From assembly GCA_046263155.1 (NCBI GenBank), contig JBHELF010000116.1, positions 1 through 37,314 on the forward strand: DNA of 37,314 bases. The letters are read 5' to 3'. Shown piece after piece: positions 31,047 to 37,314 of the stretch; the stretch's first letter is position 1, and every line of letters begins with the position of its first letter. The stretch is from DATADF01 sp046263155 (GTDB taxonomy: Bacteria > Actinomycetota > CADDZG01 > WHSQ01). The notes beneath the pieces were generated by a model that ran no database searches, was not told the DNA's origin, and saw nothing but the letters and a program-made list of their open reading frames with translations. The position numbers were made by a program, and so were the translations under genes.

Positions 31047-31913
31047 TTGAGAGGGCAACGGCGCGTCACAACGGCAGCGATAGCGACGGTCGCGCTGCTT
31101 TTGGCGTCCGCTTTGTCGGCTGCACCTGCAGCAGGCACCGGCGACCTCGTCCCGCAGGGCCGCTGGATCGAACTAAAGCGCGAGACGCCCGATTGGTATA
31201 CCCCCGCGTTACACAAGCGCGTCGTTGCGGCCGCCGAGAAGGGCCGCGGAGTTCCGCTCCCGCGTCGAGCGCGCGAGGAAAAAGAGAGCGCGCTCCTGTT
31301 CACGGGGATTCGCCCCGGTTCGTGGATGATCTTTCCGTCCTGGTGCACGATGAACTTCGTCTTCGGGAGCGAGGCCGCTCCCTACATCGGAACCGCGGGT
31401 CACTGCACCGAGGTGGGCGACCGGGTGACTATCGTGGCGGCCCCGGGTGTCCTGATGAACATCGGCACCACGGTGACGAGTGTCGACAATGGTGTAGGCG
31501 ACGACTTCGCGGCGATTCAGGTTTATCCCGAGATGGCGCAATTCGTTAATCCCTCGATGGCCGTGATCGCAGGACCGACCGGTGCGGTCGATCCCAAGTT
31601 CGGCGATGTGATTGAGCATGTGGGTCATGGACTCGCGATCGGAACCGGAGGCACGCCGCGCGCGGGCGTAGTCACCTACGTCGGTCCGGTCGACGCTCCG
31701 AATGCATATTGCTGGATGGGGGCAGTCAATCTAGGTGACTCGGGGTCGGGGGCCCGTAATGCATTCGGCGAAGCCGCCGGCAATATCACTCACATATACG
31801 TGAGCCTCCGTACGCTTCCGGCCTGGAATTGCGGCACGACGATCGGCCGGATGCTGCAGCTCGCTCCCGCGGGCCTGGCAACCGCCAGCCTTGTCCCCGA
31901 TCCACTCCCCTAG
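31047..31913 (+). CDS. Secreted trypsin-like serine protease
   Basis: This 288-residue exported protein has a signal peptide over about residues 8-31 (AIATVALLLASALSAAPAAG). The chymotrypsin-fold triad is visible as His119 (GTAGHC), Asp153 (GDDFAAI) and Ser232 (GDSGSG). It therefore seems catalytically intact. The roughly 60 residues between signal and domain may be a propeptide. The start is TTG 31047, with GGAGG directly before it at 31038-31042, which decides this unusual codon. It is 83 bp downstream of the response regulator, on the same strand. It could share a transcript, but a separate promoter is equally likely. Confidence 0.87.
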   Translation: MRGQRRVTTAAIATVALLLASALSAAPAAGTGDLVPQGRWIELKRETPDWYTPALHKRVVAAAEKGRGVPLPRRAREEKESALLFTGIRPGSWMIFPSWCTMNFVFGSEAAPYIGTAGHCTEVGDRVTIVAAPGVLMNIGTTVTSVDNGVGDDFAAIQVYPEMAQFVNPSMAVIAGPTGAVDPKFGDVIEHVGHGLAIGTGGTPRAGVVTYVGPVDAPNAYCWMGAVNLGDSGSGARNAFGEAAGNITHIYVSLRTLPAWNCGTTIGRMLQLAPAGLATASLVPDPLP

Positions 31914-31929
31914 TCGGCCCGAAGGGGGC

Positions 31930-32154
31930 CTACAGAACGCGGCGAATGAGATTGGCCACCAGCGTCACGGCGGCCGAAATCAAGAGCATCGATGTGATCG
32001 GAAAATAGATTCGCGTCTGCTCACCTTCGACACGAATGTCTCCGGGAAGCCGCCCGAACCAACTAAGGGCGCCGCTAAGTAATAGGAGCCCGAGGATCGT
32101 GGCGCCCACGCCCAACCAGATCAAGAACATCCCCAACGCCCGAGCGCTCATCAC
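31930..32154 (-). CDS. DUF2905 membrane protein
   Basis: This 74-residue protein has two transmembrane helices separated by the signature GRLPGDIRVEGEQTRIYFPIT, which identifies DUF2905. The function is unknown; the family is widespread and often sits beside RNA-processing or ruv genes, which is not so here. The start may be GTG 32154 or ATG 32151, with no clear ribosome site upstream. It lies tail to tail with the trypsin-like protease and head to head with the thioesterase gene. Confidence 0.9.
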   Translation of the reverse strand: MMSARALGMFLIWLGVGATILGLLLLSGALSWFGRLPGDIRVEGEQTRIYFPITSMLLISAAVTLVANLIRRVL

Positions 32155-32206
32155 GGCATCGTAGGAGGCTCAGGTTCTGAATCGGGCGCGCTTGTAGCAT
32201 CGCCGG

Positions 32207-32620
32207 GTGATTGACATCGCCCAACAAGGCGTCTACGAGGGAACGATTCACGAGGTCCTTGGGATCCGCCTTCTCGAAGCCGGTCCCGACAAGGTCGTTC
32301 TGGAGATGGACGTGGGCCCTCACGTTTACCAGCCTTTTGGGCTCCTTCATGGGGGAGCTTCGGCCACATTGGCCGAGAGTGCCGCCTCCATCGGTGCCTA
32401 TCTGAGTTGCGACTACGAAAACGGTGAGTACTCCGTTGGGACCGACCTGAACATCTCGCACCTCCGATCGCGCCGAGATGGAAAGGTCGTCGCCACGGCC
32501 ACTCCGGTGCGGCGGGGACGAACGATTCATGTGTGGGGAGTAGAGGTGGCAGACGAAGACGGGGAGCTCGTCGCCGTCGCTCGTTGCACGCTGGCCATTC
32601 GCTCGTCACAGGAAAACTGA
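32207..32620 (+). CDS. Hotdog-fold PaaI-type thioesterase
   Basis: This 137-residue hotdog protein has the PaaI family core PFGLLHGGASATLAESAASIGAYL, where the HGG loop and the Glu of LAES supply catalysis, and the later block TDLNISHLRSRRDGKVVATATPVRRGRTIHVWGVEV. It hydrolyses acyl-CoA thioesters, often aryl-CoA. The start is GTG 32207; the ribosome site is poor. It precedes the universal stress gene by 12 bp on the same strand, forming a three-gene operon. Confidence 0.93.
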   Translation: MIDIAQQGVYEGTIHEVLGIRLLEAGPDKVVLEMDVGPHVYQPFGLLHGGASATLAESAASIGAYLSCDYENGEYSVGTDLNISHLRSRRDGKVVATATPVRRGRTIHVWGVEVADEDGELVAVARCTLAIRSSQEN

Positions 32621-32632
32621 GAGGAGGCTCGC

Positions 32633-33487
32633 GTGTACGAAAAGATCGTGGCGGGAACGGACATGTCGGCCACCGCTCGAATCGCGACGGATCGGGCGGC
32701 CGCGCTGGCCAAGGCGCTCAAGGCGGAGCTCGTCCTCGTGAACGCGGGCATCGGTGGGGACGGTCTGGAAGCTCTGGCAAAAGAGTACGGAGCTGAGGTG
32801 GTTGCCGAGGAGGGCAATCCCGCGGATGTCCTGATCACTCAGTGCGAGCAGGTGGGCGCCGACCTCCTCGTGGTCGGAAGCGTCGGCATGAGCGGCGCGC
32901 GTCGTTTCCTGCTCGGGAGCGTGCCGAACAAGGTGTCTCACCACGCGACGAGAGATCTGTTGATCGTCAAGACCGATCCGCCCCCGCCCAACGTGGGCGA
33001 ATACAAACGAATTCTGGTCGGCACCGACGGATCGCCTACTGCTACTCGAGCGGTCGAGATGTCGGCCCAGCTTGCGAAGGCCTTGGGAATCTCTCCCGTG
33101 ATCGTCTGCGCCTACGAGCCGTTGACTCCCCAAGAGCTCGCGCAACTAAAGACGGCGGGGGATCCCCTGACGCAGTGGAAGACATGGGGCAAATCGCAGG
33201 AGATACCCGAGGAGTTCCGCTGGCGGATCGCTGCAGCGGCTCAAGCCGAGGACGTTCTCGATCGCGCGCTGGAGCACACGGAGAAGTTCGGCGTGGAAGC
33301 GGAGGTGCGTGCAGTCGAAGGCCAACCTGCGGAGGCTCTGCTTTCGGTTGCCGAAAAGGAAGGTTTCGACGTCGTGGCGATCGGGAGCGTCGGAATGAGC
33401 GGCGCGAAGCGCTTCATGCTAGGGAACGTGCCGAACCGGATCTCTCACCACTCGCCGACGGATGTGCTGATTTTCAAGACGGCGTGA
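32633..33487 (+). CDS. Universal stress protein, tandem UspA domains
   Basis: This 284-residue protein has two Usp domains. Domain one (about 1-118) is short, and domain two (about 122-284) is full length. Both end with the ATP-binding signature G-x2-G-x9-G-(S/N): GSVGMSGARRFLLGSV and GSVGMSGAKRFMLGNV, followed by a paired His motif (SHH). The near-identity of these two segments suggests tandem duplication. Usp proteins act in stress survival and dormancy. The GTG start has an AGGAGG site. Its TGA overlaps the GTG of the PIG-L gene. Confidence 0.92.
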   Translation: MYEKIVAGTDMSATARIATDRAAALAKALKAELVLVNAGIGGDGLEALAKEYGAEVVAEEGNPADVLITQCEQVGADLLVVGSVGMSGARRFLLGSVPNKVSHHATRDLLIVKTDPPPPNVGEYKRILVGTDGSPTATRAVEMSAQLAKALGISPVIVCAYEPLTPQELAQLKTAGDPLTQWKTWGKSQEIPEEFRWRIAAAAQAEDVLDRALEHTEKFGVEAEVRAVEGQPAEALLSVAEKEGFDVVAIGSVGMSGAKRFMLGNVPNRISHHSPTDVLIFKTA

Positions 33488-34284
33488 CGCCGAGCTATCG
33501 CGTCTTAGTTGTAACGGCTCACCCCGACGACATGGAGTTCGGCTGTGCCGGGACTCTCGCGCGTTGGGCGAGCGAGGGGGCCGACATCACCCTGGCGATC
33601 GTTACGGACGGGTCGACGGGGACACAGGACCGTGAGCTGATGGGGGAGAAGCTCGCCGCGGCGCGCAGGGAGGAGTCGGAGAGGGCCGCCGCCGTGGTCG
33701 GCATTCAGGAGGTCGTATGGCTCGGCCACCGCGACGGCTACGTCGAGTACTCGATGGACTTGCGGCGGGACATCGCGCGCGTCTTTCGCAAATATCGACC
33801 CCACCGCTACGTGGTCCTCGACCCGACTCCGACCATCGAGGATCGCTTCATCAATCATCCCGACCACAAGGCCGTGGGCCATGCCTCGCTCGACGTCTCC
33901 ATGACCGCGGGCACGACGCCGGGTCACTTTCCCGAGTTGTTGGACGAAGGCCTCGAGCCATGGCGCGGATTACGCGAGTTGTGGATCGCGGGGCCGGGGG
34001 CCAAGCCGGTCGCCATCGACATTTCCGCGACGATCGATCGCAAGATCGAAGCGCTGATGTGTCATCAGAGCCAGATCGGTGAGGACGCGGAGCAGCTCGC
34101 GACCTGGGTGCGCGAGTGGGCGGCCGAGCTGGGGGAGCCGCATGGGATGGCCTTTGCGGAGACCTTTCAGGTCATCAATCAGGGCCCGGGTTTCCACGAG
34201 GGGGAGCAGGACGAGGAACTCGGGGGCGACTTCATGCCGACCAGTTCCGATCCGCGCGCCCGTCCCAGCTCTTCTTCCAAGTAA
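33484..34284 (+). CDS. PIG-L/LmbE-family deacetylase
   Basis: This 266-residue zinc deacetylase of the PIG-L/MshB family has the metal motif TAHPDDMEFG (His-Pro-Asp-Asp) at residues about 12-20 and the second histidine in NHPDHKAVG. Actinobacterial members deacetylate N-acetylglucosaminyl-inositol (mycothiol synthesis) or antibiotic intermediates; no other mycothiol gene is nearby, so the substrate is open. The start is GTG 33484, overlapping the Usp stop by 4 bp. The same frame is open over most of the Usp gene, but that extension is only a shadow. The last 30 residues are Ser/Pro-rich. Confidence 0.92.
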   Translation: MTPSYRVLVVTAHPDDMEFGCAGTLARWASEGADITLAIVTDGSTGTQDRELMGEKLAAARREESERAAAVVGIQEVVWLGHRDGYVEYSMDLRRDIARVFRKYRPHRYVVLDPTPTIEDRFINHPDHKAVGHASLDVSMTAGTTPGHFPELLDEGLEPWRGLRELWIAGPGAKPVAIDISATIDRKIEALMCHQSQIGEDAEQLATWVREWAAELGEPHGMAFAETFQVINQGPGFHEGEQDEELGGDFMPTSSDPRARPSSSSK

Positions 34285-34287
34285 GGG

Positions 34288-34336
34288 TTGACGCCTGTCT
34301 CAGTAAGCCGTAACTTACGGTAAGTGACTACTTACC
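34288..34336 (+). promoter_or_regulatory. Leaderless promoter with nested palindromes for the ArsR gene
   Basis: TTGACG (34288-34293), a 17-bp spacer and TAACTT (34311-34316) form a sigma-70-like promoter whose start would fall at about 34323-34324, on the GTG itself. Two perfect palindromes overlap it: CCGTAA-C-TTACGG (34308-34320) over the -10, and GGTAAGT-N4-ACTTACC (34319-34336) over the start codon. This arrangement fits autorepression by the ArsR protein. Confidence 0.6.
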
Positions 34337-34644
34337 AGGCATCCCTCTCTGCTCTGGCCGATCCCACGCGGCGGAGGCTCGTGGAGCGCTTGAGCAAGCG
34401 ACCGCTCGCCGTGGGCGAGCTCGCCCGCGGCCTTCCGATCTCGAGACCCGCGGTGTCGCAACACCTGCGCGTGCTGGAGGAGGCCCGGCTCGTTCGGGCG
34501 CGACCGGCGGGCAATCGGCGTATCTACGAGCTCGAGCGAGAGGGCTTCGAGAAGCTGCGCGCCTACGTCGAGAGCTTCTGGGATACCGCCTTGGAGGAGT
34601 TCGCGGCCGAAGCTCGCCGACGGGTTCGACGGAGCAAACGGTGA
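34324..34644 (+). CDS. ArsR-family winged-helix regulator
   Basis: This 106-residue winged-helix repressor is of the ArsR/SmtB superfamily: LADPTRRRLVERLSKRPLAVGELARGL, recognition helix ISRPAVSQHLRVLEEARLV, then the wing RPAGNRRIYEL. Metal-binding Cys (CVC-type) motifs are absent, so it belongs to the group that pairs with SRPBCC proteins rather than a metal sensor. The GTG start lies on the predicted transcription start, with no leader. It overlaps its partner gene by 4 bp (GTGA). Confidence 0.93.
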   Translation: MTTYQASLSALADPTRRRLVERLSKRPLAVGELARGLPISRPAVSQHLRVLEEARLVRARPAGNRRIYELEREGFEKLRAYVESFWDTALEEFAAEARRRVRRSKR

Positions 34645-35105
34645 ACGAGGTACCCGTAACGATCGACCCCTTGCGGAAGAGAGTAGTCGTGCCACTGCCG
34701 CCCGAGGACGCTTTCGTGCTGTTCACCGAGGGCATGGCCTCGTGGTGGCCGCTCGTCACTCATTCCGTCGCCGGCGAGCGCGCCATCAGCTGCCGCTTCG
34801 AGCCGCTCGCCGGAGGTCGCATCTACGAGATCGACGACGAGGGCAGAGAAGTGGAGTGGGGTCGGATCCTTCTGTTCGAACCTCCGGGCCGACTCATCTT
34901 CAGCTGGTATCCGGGCCGCGGAGCCGAGACGGCGCAAGAGGTCGAGGTCGTGTTCGAGCGTGTCGAAGGTGGCACCGCGGTCGCGCTTGAGCACCGAGGC
35001 TGGGAGAGCCTTCGTGAGGACGCTCTTGAGGTCAGAGGGAACTACGAGGCGGGCTGGGACTTGGTCCTAGGCCGCTTCCTGGAGAGCGCCGCGACCCAGC
35101 GATAG
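34641..35105 (+). CDS. SRPBCC/AHSA1-family protein
   Basis: This 154-residue START/AHSA1-type lipid or small-ligand binding protein has the family pattern VPLPPEDAFVLFTEGMASWWPL at residues about 17-38, the strand GGRIYEIDDEGREVEWGRILLFEPPGRLIFSW, and a C-terminal helix starting NYEAGWDLVLGRFLE. ArsR-SRPBCC pairs are common in actinobacteria, and the partner is thought to bind a hydrophobic ligand that the regulator's operon responds to. The GTG start overlaps the ArsR stop. Confidence 0.92.
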   Translation: MNEVPVTIDPLRKRVVVPLPPEDAFVLFTEGMASWWPLVTHSVAGERAISCRFEPLAGGRIYEIDDEGREVEWGRILLFEPPGRLIFSWYPGRGAETAQEVEVVFERVEGGTAVALEHRGWESLREDALEVRGNYEAGWDLVLGRFLESAATQR

Positions 35106-35162
35106 CGCGGTGGTCGTTCTCCGACCCTGGATTTTAGGCCTCTGACCTGCGGAAATGGAATG

Positions 35163-35190
35163 TTAGGCGAGCCTAAGTGGTTGGTACACT
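35163..35190 (+). promoter_or_regulatory. Iron-box-like palindrome and -10 element upstream of sufB
   Basis: TTAGGC-GA-GCCTAA (35163-35176) is a perfect palindrome that closely resembles the inner part of the DtxR/IdeR iron box (TTAGG...CCTAA). It covers the -35 position of a candidate promoter with TACACT at 35185-35190. Iron-dependent control of Fe-S assembly would be expected at this place. No regulator gene is in the window. Confidence 0.6.
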
Positions 35191-35224
35191 CAGAGCAGGA
35201 CGCCTGACTGATGGAAGGAGCCCG

Positions 35225-37314
35225 GTGGCCACCGAGGCCGACGACGTGAAGGTCAAAGAAAACCAGGACGTTCGGGCCCTCAAGGGCGCGTACAAGTACG
35301 GCTGGCACGACGAGGTCGCCTACGAGGAGATCCCCCAGAAGGGGTTGTCCCACGACGTCATCGACATGATGAGCGATCGCAAGGGGGAGCCGGACTGGAT
35401 GCGCAAGTTCCGGCACAAGAGCCTCGACATCTTCTATCGCAAGCCGATGCCGACCTGGGGGGCCGATCTCTCGGGCATCGACTTCGACAACATCTACTAC
35501 TACATCAAGCCCATGGCGCAAGTGAAGTCGTGGGATGACATGCCCGAGAACATCAAAGCCACTTGGGACAAGCTCGGCATCCCGGAAGCCGAGAAGAATT
35601 ACCTCGGGGGTGTGACGGCCCAGTTCGAATCCGAGGTGGTGTACCACAAGACCAAAGAGGAGCTCGAGAGCCGGGGAGTCCTTTTCATGGACATGGACTC
35701 CGCCCTGCGCGAGCACCCCGACATCGTCAAGCAGTATTTCGGCACGATCATCCCGCCGGCCGACAACAAATTCTCGGCGCTGAACTCTGCCGTGTGGAGT
35801 GGCGGCAGCTTCATCTATGTGCCACCCAACACCGAAGTCGAAATCCCGCTGCAGGCCTACTTCCGCATCAATCAAGAGAACATGGGCCAGTTCGAGCGCA
35901 CTCTGATTATCGTCGACGAGAGTTCATGGGTGCATTACGTTGAGGGTTGCTCGGCTCCCGTCTATTCGTCCGACTCACTGCACTCTGCCGTTGTCGAGAT
36001 CATCGTCAAGCGCAATGGGCGGGCGCGTTACACGACGATCCAGAACTGGAGCAACAACGTTTACAACCTCGTCACCAAGCGCGCGGCTGCATACGAGGGC
36101 GCGGTCATGGAATGGGTGGACGGCAACTTAGGCTGTCTGGCTCAGGGCGAACGCGTCACGACCCGCAGCGGGCTCAAGCCGATTGAACTGGTGATGCCCG
36201 GTGAGGAAGTGCTTTCCTTCGACGAATCTGCCGGCGAACTCACCTGGCGTCGGGTGAACGGAAAGAAGTTTTCGGGCTATCAGCCTGTCCGTGAGGTGAA
36301 ACTCGGTGTCAGAAAGCTAGTCGTCACCGACAACCATCCGTTCTACTCGTTCACATACTCCCCCGATATTGCCAAGAAACTTGGCCGCTACGCGCTTGCT
36401 TACGTTCGCGCTGACGAGCTCGACCAGGCCATCGTTCCCACAACGAGCATCGACTTTGGAGAGCCGTGGAAGCTGAAGCTGCCCGAATTGTCTACTCGTT
36501 TCAAGAACTCCAACCAGTACGGCGAGGGCTTCGAAGCCGAGAGAGTTAGGGAGCGCCGGCTCGCCGCGTATGAAGAGACGACCGACGACATCATGTGGCT
36601 GTTCGGTTTGTTCCTGGGTGATGGCTCGATATATGAGAAGGCCGCCGACAACGGCAGGCCCCGCTGGGCGAAGGTGACGTTCTCCGTTCCCGGTACAGAT
36701 CGCGCTCGAGAGCGTTTAGTCCAGGTCATGCAGGATCTCATGCCCGAGGCGAGGCCAAGCGAGCGCGCCGACGGCGTTGCGATCACTTGGAACAGCGTGG
36801 AGCTTGCCGAGTTTCTGACCGAAAACGGCTTTGTTAGTGGAGCCGCGCAGAAGCGCCTTCCGGATTGGGTCTTGGGACTTCCCGAATCGCAGCGACTGAG
36901 TCTGATTGCCGGCTACCTCGACTCTGACGGTTGCGCGCCAAAGGGCAAGCGCGGGTTCTCCATCAAGTCGGTCAATCGGCCACTGCTTGAGGATGTGGCC
37001 GAGGTTCTGACCTCCCTTGGGATCCCCGGGCGGCTCTTCTCTGAGGGCAATGAAGGGAAGAGCATCACGATCCAGGGATACGAGTCCCGGTCTAACGGCT
37101 CGCACCGGCTGGAATTCCCCTGCGATCCAAGATTGCTGCCTCTTGTGTCGGAAGGCTTAGCCGACGCGGCGTGCCGACAGCTCGCTCCCGAGCTGACCTT
37201 CTTCCGCAAGGTCGGTCGCTCCAATATCCAGCTTCCGGAGACGGTCGAGATTCGAAAGGTAGAGGTCGGAGAGCCTCAAGCCGCCGTACCGACCTGGGAT
37301 ATCGAGGTTGAAGG
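35225..37314 (+). CDS. sufB: Fe-S cluster assembly protein SufB with intein, incomplete at window end
   Basis: SufB is a core scaffold of the SUF Fe-S assembly complex (SufBCD). The first 303 residues are typical SufB: KFRHKSLDIFYRKPMPTWG, the SALNSAVWSGGSFIYVPPNTEVEIPLQAYFRINQEN region, HYVEGCSAP, and YTTIQNWSNNVYNLVTKRA. The reading frame then continues at Cys304 into an intein, interrupting the conserved VDGNLG block, and the gene is cut by the window end. The start is GTG 35225, preceded by AAGGAG (35215-35220). Upstream lies an iron-box-like palindrome. SufC, SufD and SufS would be expected beyond the window. Mature SufB depends on protein splicing. Confidence 0.97.
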   Translation, partial: MATEADDVKVKENQDVRALKGAYKYGWHDEVAYEEIPQKGLSHDVIDMMSDRKGEPDWMRKFRHKSLDIFYRKPMPTWGADLSGIDFDNIYYYIKPMAQVKSWDDMPENIKATWDKLGIPEAEKNYLGGVTAQFESEVVYHKTKEELESRGVLFMDMDSALREHPDIVKQYFGTIIPPADNKFSALNSAVWSGGSFIYVPPNTEVEIPLQAYFRINQENMGQFERTLIIVDESSWVHYVEGCSAPVYSSDSLHSAVVEIIVKRNGRARYTTIQNWSNNVYNLVTKRAAAYEGAVMEWVDGNLGCLAQGERVTTRSGLKPIELVMPGEEVLSFDESAGELTWRRVNGKKFSGYQPVREVKLGVRKLVVTDNHPFYSFTYSPDIAKKLGRYALAYVRADELDQAIVPTTSIDFGEPWKLKLPELSTRFKNSNQYGEGFEAERVRERRLAAYEETTDDIMWLFGLFLGDGSIYEKAADNGRPRWAKVTFSVPGTDRARERLVQVMQDLMPEARPSERADGVAITWNSVELAEFLTENGFVSGAAQKRLPDWVLGLPESQRLSLIAGYLDSDGCAPKGKRGFSIKSVNRPLLEDVAEVLTSLGIPGRLFSEGNEGKSITIQGYESRSNGSHRLEFPCDPRLLPLVSEGLADAACRQLAPELTFFRKVGRSNIQLPETVEIRKVEVGEPQAAVPTWDIEVE
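36134..37314 (+). mobile_element. Intein with LAGLIDADG homing endonuclease inside sufB (3' end beyond window)
   Basis: The intein begins at Cys (36134-36136) with the splicing block CLAQGERVTTRSG and has the block B motif VTDNHPF (Thr-x2-His). Two LAGLIDADG-type endonuclease helices are seen: LFGLFLGDGSI (about 36599-36631) and LIAGYLDSDGCA (36902-36937). The last residues in the window, TWDIEVEG, match the block F sequence just before the C-terminal splice site (usually a VHN or HN pair), so only a few residues are missing. About 393 codons are visible. Both endonuclease acidic residues are present, so the homing function may be intact. Confidence 0.95.

Noticed and set aside
31916..31931. 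Short GGCCC...GGGCC stem between the convergent protease and DUF2905 genes as terminator
   Set aside because: Only a 5-bp stem and no T-run on either strand.
32842..33483. Open frame extending the PIG-L gene backward over the Usp gene
   Set aside because: The residues are an Arg-rich shadow of Usp; PIG-L homology begins at the GTG overlapping the Usp stop.

Overview
The window reads as a chromosomal segment of a high-GC Actinomycetota-like bacterium, probably an uncultured lineage. The signs are GTG and TTG starts in many genes, 4-bp GTGA/ATGA stop-start overlaps, apparently leaderless or near-leaderless promoters, a DtxR/IdeR-like iron box before sufB, and actinobacterial families: MmpL with an HxlR regulator, sucrase/ferredoxin-like protein, stand-alone LigD-type polymerase, and a PAP2/diacylglycerol-kinase fusion. 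I found no tRNA, rRNA, IS element, prophage or CRISPR array. The taxonomic statement is inference. Coding density is very high and nearly every stretch is explained by a gene.

Layout, left to right. Positions 97-1969 (minus) hold a helical ferritin-like hypothetical and an MFS transporter. Positions 2035-5265 (plus) hold a run of four genes: an Asp-box beta-propeller, a 69-residue peptide made of an ordinary N-terminal half and an Asp/Gly/Thr repeat tail, a JmjC/cupin Fe(II)/2-oxoglutarate oxygenase with a C-terminal helical domain, and a sucrase/ferredoxin-like thioredoxin-fold [2Fe-2S] protein. This is my best candidate for an undescribed system: a repetitive acidic substrate peptide next to an oxygenase of the residue-hydroxylating type. 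Positions 5291-9123 hold an MmpL exporter and lipoprotein operon facing a divergent HxlR-SCP2 regulator.

Positions 9154-14705 carry a small ORF, a GNAT acetyltransferase, a two-domain VOC protein, and a lipid-phosphate group (PAP2-DAGK fusion, DedA, second PAP2) plus a membrane-anchored hypothetical. Positions 14680-18884 hold a membrane M28 peptidase, a PLP enzyme of the ACC deaminase/D-cysteine desulfhydrase fold, a nucleotidyltransferase coupled to a TlpA-like thioredoxin, and a divergent CAP-like secreted protein with a clear terminator. Positions 19002-24141 hold a 629-residue coiled-coil protein with a zinc ribbon, a PLP decarboxylase, and an operon of a CADD/TenA-like di-metal protein with a LigD-type polymerase. 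The CADD-like protein keeps residues that, in chlamydial CADD, act in self-sacrificing p-aminobenzoate synthesis.

Positions 24233-31913 are rich in exported proteins: a sortilin/VPS10-like Asp-box propeller, a PD40 lipoprotein, a subtilase and a trypsin-like protease, with a metallophosphoesterase/BON pair and a divergent atypical response regulator between them. Positions 31930-35105 hold DUF2905, then a thioesterase, universal stress protein and PIG-L deacetylase operon, then a leaderless ArsR regulator with an SRPBCC partner. The window ends inside sufB (Fe-S cluster assembly), which is interrupted by a homing-endonuclease intein and preceded by an iron-box-like palindrome.

Two genes, the JmjC oxygenase and the LigD polymerase, lack any ATG/GTG/TTG where homology says they should begin. 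CTG starts, frameshifting or assembly indels are all possible there. All functions are read from sequence motifs by eye; no database search was run.
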